From Capniomyces stellatus (taxonomy: Eukaryota > Kickxellomycota > Harpellomycetes > Harpellales > Legeriomycetaceae), in assembly GCA_001661515.1 (NCBI GenBank), contig LUVW01000015.1, positions 710,968 through 753,722 on the forward strand: 42,755 nucleotides of DNA. Reading direction: 5' to 3'. Shown piece after piece: positions 21,039 through 33,554 of this stretch. The notes beneath the pieces were generated by a model. That model did no database searches, was not told the DNA's origin, and was given only the letters and a program-made list of their open reading frames with translations. A program made the translations under genes and the position numbers. Each line of letters opens with the position of its first letter. The stretch's first letter is position 1.

Positions 21039-24000
21039 CTTTAATCTTTAATCTTTAAACCACGAAATACACAATTTCAGATTTAGTTGGCCTCTTTAAG
21101 CGTCCATGCTATATTCTTCAAAAATTTCAGTATCACATCTATTATCGCACAACCTTACTAAAGAATAACAAAAGTACCAGGCCCAGTAGAACATTCTTGT
21201 GTTTGTTTTGCTCCCTTTACCAACCTGGAAACCTTTCTGCTCCAAACCATAAGGTTATATTTACTGAATTTCTTTTACTTTTAGTTTTGCGCTTAAAAAT
21301 AATATCTTGAGCATTTGCTGTAATTTAAATCCGCAACACAGATTATGTTGATGTGAATATTTTAAAAGCTCTAAACTCTTTATTTTACCTTCTTTTATCA
21401 AGTTTCCCAAGCAATGAGGTAAAATGTACATTGATTGAGCATACTGCTAACTGCTTTAGTCAAACCTCATTTCTCAAAGAATGGATACGCATATATATAA
21501 CACTAACGTCATACACGCCGTGTTGGCAGCTTCTTGACTCTGATACCAAAATTACCAATAACCTTTTCAACTCGACCCTATATATTCAAATGCAGCAATT
21601 AGACATCAATTAATCTTAAATAGTCCTGGCCACAGTATTTCTCGCTAATACTGAATATTTCTTTTATTATTTTTTTACTTCAATCAAATATAAGCCTAAG
21701 AAGAAAAAAACGCATAGTTATTTGTGTTATATCAGCCATTGTGCACTGAGAAAAATGCAACCGTGTCTTTAAATAGTCCTTATCGACTGCGTACAACCTT
21801 TTTTTAGCCCTGAAATTAAAACGCGCCAGCACTCCTCTCGCTCTTATGTACCTCTTTGATAGCGAACCCTTACCACATATTTTGTCAATGGTGGTTCAAC
21901 CAGTTGTTTTAGCACTGTTTGGTATCACCAAATGGAAAGGGTAATACGTATGTTTCTTTATTTTAAATTGATAAAATATGATGCTGCCACTGTATAACGC
22001 ATCACAATTACTCATCAGCTGGTTAGCTGCCCTATGTGTGATAAGTCAATATTGGTCTTGGTGGATACCATTTTACACACTCAGCGAGTGCCATTCCAAT
22101 TACAAATAGTATAATTTGTATTTCCCGGGTACAAAATTGAATCAGAATATGCCTTTTGTTGTGTACTAAAATAGAAAACAAAGCACCGCTTTTCTTGAAT
22201 TTCAAGTATCTACCTACGACTGCGAATAACAATCATACGCTAAAACCTTGTACTTAAAGCAACAACAATAGTCTGTACAGTCAAAACGTACTTACTAAAT
22301 ATCAGCAAAATAACATACGATTTATACTAAACCTTGCTCAACTATCACACTACTTGTTCATCCGAATTTATGACATAAATAATTGCAACTAAATCAAAAG
22401 TAGGTTTTGTATTAGTAAAAGAGTAGCCCATTTTAGATATTTGGCCTTAGTCCTCTGATAAGGCGACAGAGTTCCAATAAATGTAACCGTTTGCAATTAA
22501 AAACACAACTTATTTTATTTTATTTTTTGTTGATCCATTTGGTTCAGCATCAATTTAAATCACCAAACCATATTTTGTTGTTAATATTGACAAACCTTTT
22601 TAGGCAATGGGTATAATGTTTTTTTTTTTTTTGTAAAAGAGCGTACTTTTCTCAATTTAGGTGGTCGCTTTTGGTTTTGTCCTCATTTAATAATCGTATC
22701 TTATCCTTGCACTTCTTTTCTACACCTTTTATAGCAATAACGTAAACTTGTTCAATTAAAAATACATTTTAAATTGGGCAGGGAAAATTAGTACAGTCAT
22801 GTTTCCTAAAAGGGAATTGAAAAATAAATGCACAGTTATATAAACAAAGCACAGAACCAACCAACTAGAATTAAAAAACAAAGCCGGTAGTTAAGCGGTT
22901 ATTGGAAAGGCATTTAGACTGACTTACTAGAACAACAACTTGTTGGATGTATGGCATACACAACTTAAGAGCTTTTGTACGCATTCGTTTTATTAAAATA
23001 TGTGGTGTGTATTTTTAAATTTGGGTGTAAATACTCTTGAATTTTTTTAACAAACAGATAAGAATATGACTCAAAGACGTTGGTTAAATATATCCGAAGA
23101 TGCCATATATCGAAGTGTTGGTTTAAAACTGGTAACAGTGCTCTTAAGATGGACTAACACCATTTTCCAATAAGAGTGCATTCTCTAGTGTTGCTAATTT
23201 GAACACATTTTGCAAGGTGAAGCTCAATAAAGCTTGGTGATTTGGTAATATAAAATAAACTTAAATAAGTCTACTCTGTGTTCTATCTTAAGCAGGCAAG
23301 CTAATCAAGAATACCAAATACATAGCCTATTCAACGTCGGATAAGTTCCACACTATTCCACCACTAACAATTATAATTAGCTGATATACAGCTTCGACTG
23401 TGCTGGGGTTTAAGGTCTGGTAGTCAACTAGCCATTTCTACGAATACAGCGGATAGCTTTGGACTTGCACACTGCAATTATACCGGCTGGTAGCATACTG
23501 ATTGTCAATGTAGCCTTACAGATTTAAATATGGTGCGATTACAATATATATATAAAATAAAATAAGAATGTAAAGCTTTAATTGTCCAAGCTTAGTTGCA
23601 AAAGGTGCCTTATGGACACTTTGCTGCATATATTGAACATTTAGTGTTGTATCATTGCAACTATTTGTCTGTGTTGCAAATTTTTGCCTTGTGTTTATTT
23701 ACTTTTCTAGTTTGGCTTCTTTAAAACAAGATGAAGACTGTCAAAGAATTACTATTACAACGACACTGAGGTAAAGGAACTGTAAAGAATGTTTAAACTC
23801 TCATTCACTGGAGTCAACACTTTTTTTATTGTCAAGGAACTTGAGAATCGGATCTTGTTGATAGCCTGGCTCTATTTGACAATAATTGTGGTGTTACGTA
23901 ATACACAATAATATGTAAATGCAATTGGTCAGCATTTTAATTAAAAGTTAGGAAGGCCTTGGTCTTGGTGCTTTGATTCCAAGATTCAGTTGATTTTAAG

Positions 24001-25800
24001 AGGGGAGAAAAACCTCTGGTGTTTTAATTTATTCACGCAAAGCTTCAACGAAAACCAAACTGGTTATATTTAAATTGTAGGTTTCATAAAGTTGAACATG
24101 AAAAGATCATGAAAAGATCATAATATAATATAATATGGTTTATTTTCGTATTGGGATATAAGTAGACACGCCCACCAATAATAAACACCGATTTTAACCC
24201 TCAAGCAAGCAACTTATTGCTCATTCTAGGTTGGCTTTAGTGGTAAATGACAAAACGTACTTGCAGGTATTGGATTAAGTAAGTTTCAGATTTGCGGTTC
24301 ATATGAGAATAAAGTTTCAGTAACCCATGTCGTTACATTTTCGCTATATACCCCTGTGTTTAAACCCCAAGCGTTGTTAATCGGCATACAATAAGCCGCA
24401 AATAACATGTATATATTTACTGTCGTTATTCGACTAGTTGGTGGCTATAACGCTTGGTTAATTAGACCTAGTTTGAGAATATATCAAGTTTTATACTACT
24501 GATATATAAGTCGGTGAACTAGCACAAAAATGGCAGGCGTTAGTTTGATTAAAGGTGTGTATATGTATGTTTTATATGGATTTAGTATTCATGAATCATC
24601 TGAATCAGGGCTTTGTATATTGCAGTCAAGGTGATAACACAAACCTCATTAGAAAAAAGAAGAGGAAACCCCTATTAGCGAGTGTAGGCAATATTAGTTT
24701 ATTTACACGACTTTGGTGAATTTGAGCAATAGATAAAGCAATTAAGGAGCATATCTTGAACATTAATAGCGAAAATTATCGTGGCCAATTAGTTGACTTG
24801 ATGAAATAAATGTATCGTTGCACGATCAATTAGCCGAGTCATGGTACTCGATCAACACCAAAGTTTATAGTGCAAATGTAAAGATAAAATGTCTGTCATT
24901 AATCAAATAAGTACAAGTTTATTTTAATTCTTAATTGGTTATTTATAGTTTAGATTTCCTGTCAACGAACCTTACGATATTGGCTCCTAATGGGTTCAGA
25001 TTTTTTCAAAGCAAAGAGAAGACAAAGAGAAGGCAAAGTGAAGGTAAAGAGTGAAAAGGTATTAAATGAGCACTCAATGGCTTTCAAACAATACAAAGAG
25101 GAAACCCCAATAGAAAAAAAAAAGCTAATGATAATCAAGCAAAACATAGCATAACATTCCAGTATATATTTATAATTTTCGAGTCAAATTAAATAGTTTG
25201 TGTTAGCTACCAACCTTTACTTTGCATGGATTTATTGATGAAACAACAGCACATAGGTCACAAATATGGTATTAAGTAGTTTTGTGTTTAATAGAGTAAC
25301 GCGGATGAACTAAAAGTAAATAAATCAAATTCTAGTATCTAGAAAGAGTAAAATAAACACAACAAACAAGATAAAATACTAGTAATAATCAAACTTAACA
25401 AACATAATAAACAAGACGAAATATTAATAATAAACTTACAAAACGGAATGGAAAGAGGAAAAGAAAGGAAAGAAAGTCAATTGGAATGAAAATTGTGGTG
25501 ATGGTAGGGTGAGTTAGGATGGTGTAATTGTTTTGCGTTTTTGTGAAATGATTGTGTTGGTCCTTACATCATTGTATCCAACAGTAGCATTAGAGTGTGA
25601 AGGTGCTGGTGTTTGGTAAAGATAAATAAAACCCGCCATCGCATTTATACCCAATTGATTGAATCGATGCAACCCATAAATAAATGTTTGGCAGAGAGTC
25701 CTATGAACAAATCTAATTCCCGTTCTTTTATTGCAATTTATGAAATCAACCATATTAAGTTTATAAAATGTGTGATATTTTATGGATTTATCCCAGTTTA

Positions 25801-25890
25801 TTTTTATTGAATTAGTTTTATTTTATTTTTTTATTATTGAATTAGTTTTATTTTGTTTTTTTATTATTGAATTGGTTTTATTTTGTTTTA
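25801..25890 (+). repeat. 30-bp tandem repeat, three copies
   Basis: Three consecutive 30-bp units beginning TTATTATTGAATT differ at only a few positions (25801-25830, 25831-25860, 25861-25890). It is a local minisatellite in the gene-free interval. Confidence 0.9.
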
Positions 25891-28493
25891 TTTTTGACAA
25901 ATTTGAGTAATAATAGGGCAAACGAAGGATTATTCCTGAATGTAGCAAGAGGCAAGAGAGCAACACTCATGGAAGATGACTAGTCGAAAAAGTCAATTTG
26001 GTTCAAAAAATGAAAGTCCATTATAATGCCGGCACGATAGGCATGTTTAGTGCAACTTTAACTGGTGAGAAACGAGGTTTGTTTTTAGCTTTAGTAGCAT
26101 TAGCCTTGAAAAATCAAAAAAAAAGGGCAAGTAAAAAACAGCTGGTAAAATAGAGCTGAAATCTTGCCTGAACTCTGGATACTTTGAGGAGTGGTTTTTC
26201 TTTTCTTCTTTTCTTTGGTAAATTCAGCAACTCGCTTTGTCCTGCTAGATGTAAGTATAGTATACAGAATGATAATCAGGAAAATGATTATGTGCTCTTG
26301 AAACAAAACAGAGCGCATACGGAATGCTTGTGCTTGATTAATAACTGTTTAGCCAGTCCAGTATGAGTGTTTTATTCTTTTTTATAAATATATTGATATT
26401 GAGCGTTTGATTTTAAATAGTGGTCGATAGTAGCATATTTAGCAAATTTAATATTGTTGACTTGTTCCTAAAGCAGGTGGAGACGAAACTGTTCAATATT
26501 ACTAATATTGGCGATTCTATTCGTTTGTTTATACCGTAAACCGTATTAAATATCTTGAGCGTTTAGAGCATTAATAATAAATCTCTATTTTATGTGATTT
26601 TGTCCTTATTTTTTGTGTTGCTTTGATTTTTTTCAAATGAAACTTTTCTTATTTCTTTTTTATTGACGTCTTTTATTTTTATTGATGCCTTTTCTTTGGG
26701 TTCTAAAAAAGCATAGTGCTAGAGGAGGGAATGGGTAGATTTTAATGGTAACTCAACGCAATGAAATAATTGACTTCAGCCAAATCAGTTCACTTTTCTC
26801 AAGATACAAAATCACCTATTATCTGTAATTACAAATATATTAAATTCGATACACTTTCACATCAGTTAAAACAGCAAAAAGAAACAGTCTTGGGGGTTTT
26901 CATCAAATTAAAAAAATACTGTTGTTCTTCATCGAGTCAGTTTAATGTCCATGTTAGTAATCGCTGAAATTGGTTTTTGATTACTTTTTTTTTCTTTTCA
27001 AAAGGGTATCTTTAGTAACTAAAGCGCTTTAAAACGGTAAAGCAACAGTTAAAGTTGATTAGTTGTGATTATTAATTTGACTTTAAATGGTATTTATTTA
27101 CAATTAAATTGGTTTAGCAAAAGTTTTAATTGTTAAAGAAAAGAACACGTTACATAATTTATAAATTTAGGTAAATTTAGAATAAACAAATGAGGAAAAA
27201 AAGACAAAGTGATCAAATCAGAGTGCGAAACTAAGCATTAAAAAAAACAATTGTGTGTAGAAAGGATTCAAATAAAACAAGGTCGTAAATCAACACAAAA
27301 ACTTGGAAGATTTAAATCTGGAAAGAACTTATTGGGTGTTTAAAAGTGTTGCATCTAAATGAGTTAGATGCCATAGGTATTATTCAGCTAAATCAACTGA
27401 AGGTTTGAAAAGTAATATAATGTAATATAATATGAAGTGAAATAGTGCCGTACCGTATCGCATCGCATTATATCGTATCGTAAAGCGGATTGTAGTGTTA
27501 GTACAGCAAATCAGTCAATTAAAAATAAATGAATTTCAACCAGTGTTTTGCAGGTTTTTCTAATTCAATCTTAGCAAAATTGATATCAGTAACATCACCA
27601 ACAAGTCTAAATAAATAAGGTGTGTCTCCTAACTTTTTACAAATGAAGAACGCAATAACATTTTAATTTCAAACATTGTAGCTACTTTACATTTTATAAT
27701 ATTAAAGATATAGAGAATATTTTTTTTAAAAAAAACCCAGCCTTGGTTTGTAGTTTTAGATTAATTACAATCAAAATAGCTATTATACGACTGAAAACCT
27801 CTTTGACTGTTGCCTACTTTTTTATTTTTCTCGAGTTTACCTTTATATTATCACTATATGGTTGCTGAGCTCGGGCTATATTTTGTATATACATATTCAA
27901 TTCGGTTTGAGACATAGAGAGTTGACCTGCTTTATTAAATTTTCATCAAGGTGCCAAATATTAACACCAGCAAGCATTTATACCACGGAAAAAGAACTAG
28001 AAGTACAGCAAGAACATACCAATATTCTGTCATACCAGGCGAATATCACGGCGTTAAACAGTGGGTAGTGGGTATAGGAAGGGACTTGGTCAGGATCTTG
28101 CGCTCTCGGGGTTAAGGAAAGTAAACAATCAAAGACCACATATAAACTTGTATTTGGAATAGAAGAGTTGGCAAAGTACTGCAAGAGTTTAAAGCGTTTT
28201 AAACAAAGGTTAAGAGCTATTTAAGCAACAAGAAACAAGGTAATAATCAAAGTAGACTAACATAACAATAAAATAAAACACGATAAAGTAAAGCACAAGA
28301 AATAATACATAAGCGATAATACATAAGATATAATACACAAGAGACGATATATAATAGATAACGGGGATTAAACACAAGTTTGTATGTCTAGCTTGACAAA
28401 ATATAATTGCAAACTAACCGAAACTGTTTAACTAAACTTACGATTAGTGTAGCGAAAAAAAAACAAAAAACAAACAGCAAAATAGGAAGGAAA

Positions 28494-31400
28494 ATGATAA
28501 CCGCAATCGACCAAAGCAAAACAAAAGGAAATACAGAATATTTTAATAGGGCTGATTGCGTTAATTTCATCGAAAGAGATGGGTTGTATGTTTGTGATTA
28601 TTTAAAGATCTTGTCGTCCAAGTTCAAAAATATCCCTAATGGCGAGGATGATTTGAGAAGATGGCTGTTTAGTATTGAGGAGGATTTAGATGTTTTTATT
28701 AGAACCGTTAAAGACGGGAAGCATCTGGACTTAATTATGCAGCAAAGCGGGACAATCAGCTCATACCGAGGTCTGGTTTTAGGGCTATCACAGCTGAAGT
28801 TTCTAGGCGTTTTTATAAAGTCAGTTTGGGTTCCATTTGGGATTGAAAAAATGATAACCGAGGTGTGCCAAGAGCTTGAAAGTTGCATAAACAACATAAA
28901 ACAGTCATTTAAAAACAAAAGCACGCAACTACGTGATGCGACAGAGTTAGAGGAGCAGTGGGAGATGATAGATGATATGGCAGCAGTAAAAAGTAAAAAC
29001 AAAGCCGAGTTGACAGTGTTATTAGAAGCACAGCTAGGGGCAACAGATTTTAACGTAGAGCATTATCGCGAGTTGTTAGAGTTATCGTTTTGGTTTATTC
29101 ACAGCAAGTCCAAATTATACGAGGACAGCATAGATGATATAACAAGCAGGCTAAGCCATTCAAAAGTAGAAGAAGAGTTTCTGAGCCTTCTTAGCCAAAG
29201 AGTGCTTAAGAAAAGTTTGGGCGTATTTGAGGCAGTTTCAAAGGCTGCAAATGTGTTTTCGAAATTGATATTTACTATAGACACCAAACACGGCGAATTC
29301 AAAGGGTTTGCTGAAGGCAAGAAGACCATGTGTTTGGCCGTTGAAAAGTTCAAATCTTTGGCTCAGCAACAAAACGATTTCTTTATTTATTGCAGATCAC
29401 TCCACGACAGCATCAAAAGCAAGGATTTTAGACCAGCCGAAACCGAGAGTCTTTCAAAGGATAAGTTCAAAAGTTTACTAAATGTTAGCCATGAGCTTGA
29501 AATGTTAGTTTTGGAGGTGTTGGACAGTGTGGGCTTGGTTGAGGAGATCAAGTCGAGATTTGGCGAGGTATTTAAGGGCAGACTAACCACAACGGAGCCA
29601 AGCACAGAGTCACTAAAAGTGCAGTACGATGCGCTGATAGAGTCCATAGAAAATGTAAGACCAGCCAAGCTGGGCTTAAATAATGAGATTAAACGGAGTC
29701 TCAGCACAAAAATAAACAAAATAACCATTAGTAGTCGCCAAAATGCAAAAAGCAGGATTGAAAGCGATGGTCCGGAAGAGAAGGCTCTTGAACCAAAGGG
29801 TAGTGGGTTGGACATAGGAACGGATACCACGTTTGTTGATTGTGAAGACTTTAAGGGTCACTTTTCAATTGGAGGAAGTGCGCCAGAGGAGCAGATATCG
29901 CTTGTTGATTTTGCCAAAATGAGGGGAAGCTTTGCCTGCAAGGAGTTTCCAACTACACCAGAGATAAATAACAACTTTAAAGCATTTTATAGTCAAATTG
30001 AAAAGGATTCGTGGGAGGTGATATCCAAAAGCAACACTAAAGCAAAGATGGCAGGTGGGCGTGAGGAGAAAGCTCTAAGCAGTGTAAATTTATTCAGGCC
30101 CAATCTAAACAGCAATGGTCCAATCAAGTTGCTGGCAAAAATGGCTATTAAAAAAAGCTCATACCACAATTTCAAAGCAAAGACAGCCGACAGTCAGTCC
30201 CTGTTCAAGAACACCATAGACATCAACAGATCAACATCAGAGCTGAGCTACGAGTCAGAATACGAGTTTATTAATGGAGCAAATAAAGTAAAGTCGGGTG
30301 ATTGCAGGATTCATCAAAATCCTGACGTGAAGATTGGTAATTTGGATTTGCCAAAGCTGAGCGTAATGACCAAGTTTGACTCTAGCGAAAGCGGAAATGA
30401 CTCGGAATATATCACCTTTGGAAAACACACACACAAGCCTAGCTTATCATCAAAAACAGTTTTGTCCAAAAGCCAAAATTCAGAGGATAACATGTTTGAG
30501 AAGTTCAACAGTCAGGTAGATTCGGGTGCGCTGTTAACAGGCATTGATAGCAAGTTTAAAAGTTGGTTTTCAATGCTTAAGCAAAGGAGTCCAAACTCGC
30601 ACCAGCAGGATTTCCCGCACATTTTGCTGCCTCCAGAGCGGTCAGTTTCAGAAAACATTCACTCGTTTCCTAAACTTCCCAGCGATAAACTTCCATCGCC
30701 CGTATTCCCCACGGTCGAGAGCAACTTTAACAGCTTGCAAGCAAAAACGGGTGGTGATACACTAATTGGCGAAGAGCTTCCAGGTATGAAGCAGCGGTCC
30801 GGATCTACCAGCTCAATAGTAACGCCGTTTTTGCACCATAGCAATGCGGGCCCTGATCCATACGAGATGCGAAGGACATTTCTTAGAAAGCCGACTCGCC
30901 ACAACACCCAGTTCAGAGACAATTTAAGCAAAAGTAAGAACTCTATAACCGATATGCACGAGAAGTTTCTAAACAGATCAAGAAGAAAAAGCTCAGTTGT
31001 GTATTCTGCGTTCCCCAAGAAAAAGAGCGATTTTGAGCTTGTTACGTCCAGCAATGATCGAAAGTATTTCATTAGCCCGGATAGCGATAGCGTGTTTGAA
31101 TCAGAAAAGCCTAGACAGGTAAAGACATCAAAGTCGAGCTACATGGGCGACAAGTCGTTTTTTATTCCACATGTTGTCTATAGTAAGTCGTCTGTGTTTA
31201 GCGATTTGGGAGTCAATAACAAAAAGCCATTGCCGCCACCACCACCAATTTCAAAGAACGTGAGAGAGCCAAACAATGAGCCGGTGAATAGCGAAAAAGC
31301 AGATCATAAAACCATGGTTTCTATTGGTTCATTCAACAAGTCACTTCCTCCGATGAGTGGCAGCCAAAACACACCAATAACGGCAAAGACACTAGATCTA

Positions 31401-33554
31401 AATTCCATGTTTGATTCGCCTGCACCAACATTTGGTAGTTCAAGGCTTAAAAAGGAAGCCAGCATTCCAAGCTTTGGCTACTATAGCGAAATTACCAAAA
31501 ACGTTGCACCAAAAAGGCTGGTGAGGAATAACACCGACCTCAACATAGCCAAGCTTTCTGTAAGCCCCAACCATACCCATGGCCTCAGTCAAGGCTCTGG
31601 AATGGGTCATGGCAACGGCTACAATTATGGCCACAACTTTAGCCACAACCAAAACTCTGGCCACCACCTTATTTCCAGGTCAATTAACGATCTGAAAGCC
31701 AAACTGGGAAACACGGCTGCAAACTTTTCGCCAAAAAGCACCAACCTGAGCAAGAGTCTAAGCCAAAGTTCACGCACCAGCCAAAGCAAAAAACCTAAAC
31801 CAAGCCCCAAATCAGGCTCCAACTCGAGCACGCTTGTTGATGTTGAAAAGAAACCCGAGTCTCTAGTTGTCTGGTACCTCGAGTCGGATTATGCAAGCAC
31901 AGAGCTAGACATTGTAGACGGAAAGCTTTTAGGTGGCACAATTAGAGCTCTTGTTGAGCGAATGACGCCCCACAACACAGCAGTTGATTCCGACTACGTG
32001 CATTCATTTCTGCTGACGTTCCGTAGTTTTTGCACACCGTTGGAGCTTTTAAACCATTTGATTCTTAGATACAACATGTCGCCACCAAAGGAGATTCTGG
32101 ACGACTCGGCTGCGCTTGAAGCCTGGAGAACCAAAAAGTTGGTCCCGGCAAGACTCAGAGTGTATAACGTTCTGAAGACGTGGCTCGACAGCCATTTTTT
32201 CCTAGATAAAGACTACGATATTATCGAAAAGTTTGAGCAATTTTCAAACGAAAACCTTATCCCCAATTCCAAACAGTCGGGCTTAAGAATGCTGGAGCTA
32301 ATCAAAGAAAGGCAAACAGAGTACAAAAATGCTGTTTCCGGTTCTGTGCAGTATGTAAATAGATCCAAAACCATCGACTTGATACTAGTTTCCAAGTTTT
32401 CCAAACTGACAAACCTGCCTCCACCGCCACCCCACAGATTGTCAAAAAGAGTCACGAACTCGCTTATTGCCCAAAAGCCAATCCAGCTGCTTGACATTGA
32501 TCATTTGGAGGTAGCTCGCCAACTCACCGTCAGCGACTCGTTGCTGTTCTGCTCAATCCGCCCACACGAGCTAATTGACCGAAGTCTAAAATGTTCGTCT
32601 GAATCTGGGAACACAACAAACATCAAGCTGATGTCCAAGCTGTCCAACCAGCTTACACATTGGGTAATTATACATGTTCTCGGCGAGTCCAACACCAAGC
32701 TTCGAGCCCAAATCTTGAAGCACATGATAAAAATTGCCCACGAATGTTTGCAACTGAACAACTTCAACACTCTATTTGCTTTTATCAGCGCTTTTAACTC
32801 CAGTTTTTTGGCCCGGCTAAAGCGAACCTGGGCTTTGGTTGGAACTAAATACATGGCCATGATGACAACTATGCAAAAGGTAACAGACTCAAGCCGAAAC
32901 TACAGCTGCTACAGAAGCTATCTATCCTCAGCTTCCCCAGCTCTTCCGTTTCTAGGAATTATTCTAACCGATCTAACCTTTACTGACCATGGCAATCCAA
33001 ACTTTCGTCGAGTTGCTTCTAGCTTTTTTTCAATCAACGAAAAAAAGTTTCCAAATGATTTGGCCAGCTCTGGCGACTCTCTAATTGAGCCTTCGTCAGT
33101 CAGCCCAGAAAAAGGCATCATGCAGTCATCTTTTACTGATGTCACCGACTCCAATTTCGAGACTCGATGCCACAATACTCCTCTCTCGAGGTCAGTCAAT
33201 TGCTCCAGCACCGGTGTGAAGAATTGTGGCATTGACTTCACTCACGCAGGGATTCACTCACACTCTAGCAATAGCTTGTGTCAGCACTCTGGCTGCTTGG
33301 TTTCAACAGAATCTTCTCCCTTTTCCTCCCAAGCTGGATCCAACTTGCCAAGGATAAATTTTGTCAAGTATAGTAGAACAGTCAAAATCATCGAGCTTGT
33401 ACAAAAATACCAGCTTCCTTACAACTTGCACTTGATCACCGAGCTTGTAGAGTATCTCCAGAACTCGCTATCTTTGGCAGAAACCAGCTGGGATGACAAG
33501 AAATACTACCAACGCAGTCTTGCCTTGGAACCACGCTCTGCGAATAACTCTTGA
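28494..33554 (+). CDS. Ras guanine-nucleotide exchange factor (Cdc25/Sos type)
   Basis: A single-exon frame of 1686 residues from the first in-frame ATG; the frame is open a little further upstream but without ATG. The C-terminal third is diagnostic. A REM (RasGEF_N) domain spans about residues 1124-1280 (VVWYLESDY, GGTIRALVERMTPH, DYVHSFLLTFRSFCTPLELL). The catalytic Cdc25 homology domain spans about 1332-1660 (ARQLTVSDSLLFCSIRPHEL, LTHWVIIHVL, AHECLQLNNFNTLFAFISAF, PFLGIILTDLTF, KIIELVQKYQLPYNL). An unusual insert of about 110 Ser-rich residues splits the catalytic domain after GNPNFRR. Two poly-Pro stretches (about residues 912 and 1308) could bind SH3 domains. Residues 20-420 are predicted helical with no family I recognise, and 420-1120 are disordered and Ser/Lys-rich. 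The protein should load GTP onto Ras at the plasma membrane. No SH3 domain is seen at the N-terminus, unlike yeast Cdc25. Confidence 0.95.
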   Translation: MITAIDQSKTKGNTEYFNRADCVNFIERDGLYVCDYLKILSSKFKNIPNGEDDLRRWLFSIEEDLDVFIRTVKDGKHLDLIMQQSGTISSYRGLVLGLSQLKFLGVFIKSVWVPFGIEKMITEVCQELESCINNIKQSFKNKSTQLRDATELEEQWEMIDDMAAVKSKNKAELTVLLEAQLGATDFNVEHYRELLELSFWFIHSKSKLYEDSIDDITSRLSHSKVEEEFLSLLSQRVLKKSLGVFEAVSKAANVFSKLIFTIDTKHGEFKGFAEGKKTMCLAVEKFKSLAQQQNDFFIYCRSLHDSIKSKDFRPAETESLSKDKFKSLLNVSHELEMLVLEVLDSVGLVEEIKSRFGEVFKGRLTTTEPSTESLKVQYDALIESIENVRPAKLGLNNEIKRSLSTKINKITISSRQNAKSRIESDGPEEKALEPKGSGLDIGTDTTFVDCEDFKGHFSIGGSAPEEQISLVDFAKMRGSFACKEFPTTPEINNNFKAFYSQIEKDSWEVISKSNTKAKMAGGREEKALSSVNLFRPNLNSNGPIKLLAKMAIKKSSYHNFKAKTADSQSLFKNTIDINRSTSELSYESEYEFINGANKVKSGDCRIHQNPDVKIGNLDLPKLSVMTKFDSSESGNDSEYITFGKHTHKPSLSSKTVLSKSQNSEDNMFEKFNSQVDSGALLTGIDSKFKSWFSMLKQRSPNSHQQDFPHILLPPERSVSENIHSFPKLPSDKLPSPVFPTVESNFNSLQAKTGGDTLIGEELPGMKQRSGSTSSIVTPFLHHSNAGPDPYEMRRTFLRKPTRHNTQFRDNLSKSKNSITDMHEKFLNRSRRKSSVVYSAFPKKKSDFELVTSSNDRKYFISPDSDSVFESEKPRQVKTSKSSYMGDKSFFIPHVVYSKSSVFSDLGVNNKKPLPPPPPISKNVREPNNEPVNSEKADHKTMVSIGSFNKSLPPMSGSQNTPITAKTLDLNSMFDSPAPTFGSSRLKKEASIPSFGYYSEITKNVAPKRLVRNNTDLNIAKLSVSPNHTHGLSQGSGMGHGNGYNYGHNFSHNQNSGHHLISRSINDLKAKLGNTAANFSPKSTNLSKSLSQSSRTSQSKKPKPSPKSGSNSSTLVDVEKKPESLVVWYLESDYASTELDIVDGKLLGGTIRALVERMTPHNTAVDSDYVHSFLLTFRSFCTPLELLNHLILRYNMSPPKEILDDSAALEAWRTKKLVPARLRVYNVLKTWLDSHFFLDKDYDIIEKFEQFSNENLIPNSKQSGLRMLELIKERQTEYKNAVSGSVQYVNRSKTIDLILVSKFSKLTNLPPPPPHRLSKRVTNSLIAQKPIQLLDIDHLEVARQLTVSDSLLFCSIRPHELIDRSLKCSSESGNTTNIKLMSKLSNQLTHWVIIHVLGESNTKLRAQILKHMIKIAHECLQLNNFNTLFAFISAFNSSFLARLKRTWALVGTKYMAMMTTMQKVTDSSRNYSCYRSYLSSASPALPFLGIILTDLTFTDHGNPNFRRVASSFFSINEKKFPNDLASSGDSLIEPSSVSPEKGIMQSSFTDVTDSNFETRCHNTPLSRSVNCSSTGVKNCGIDFTHAGIHSHSSNSLCQHSGCLVSTESSPFSSQAGSNLPRINFVKYSRTVKIIELVQKYQLPYNLHLITELVEYLQNSLSLAETSWDDKKYYQRSLALEPRSANNS

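Larger units (their letters stand above)
20302..28493. other. 8.2-kb region with no supportable gene
   Basis: Both strands carry only short frames (none above about 86 codons), with no domain, no consistent codon pattern and dense stops. The sequence is AT-rich without the purine/pyrimidine strand bias seen near genes. It contains a 10-copy heptamer (20969-21038), a 3-copy 30-bp repeat (25801-25890) and short direct repeats near 24110 and 27415-27480. The first few hundred bases hold the RPN10 promoter, and the last 300 or so the Ras GEF leader. I found no tRNA with a recognisable TTC-loop box and no terminal-repeat element. Confidence 0.6.

Noticed and set aside
24530..24678. Possible two-exon mini gene: ATG in a good context, GTGTGT donor, TTGCAG acceptor, about 25 codons
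   Set aside because: Too short and matches nothing I recognise; splice-like words are common in AT-rich DNA.
25514..25810. Overlapping frames of 79 and 65 codons on opposite strands
   Set aside because: No domain and no consistent codon bias; chance frames in the gene-free interval.
20302..28493. tRNA or transposon in the gene-free interval
   Set aside because: No convincing tRNA B-box, no terminal repeats with target duplications, and no reverse-transcriptase or transposase motif in any frame.
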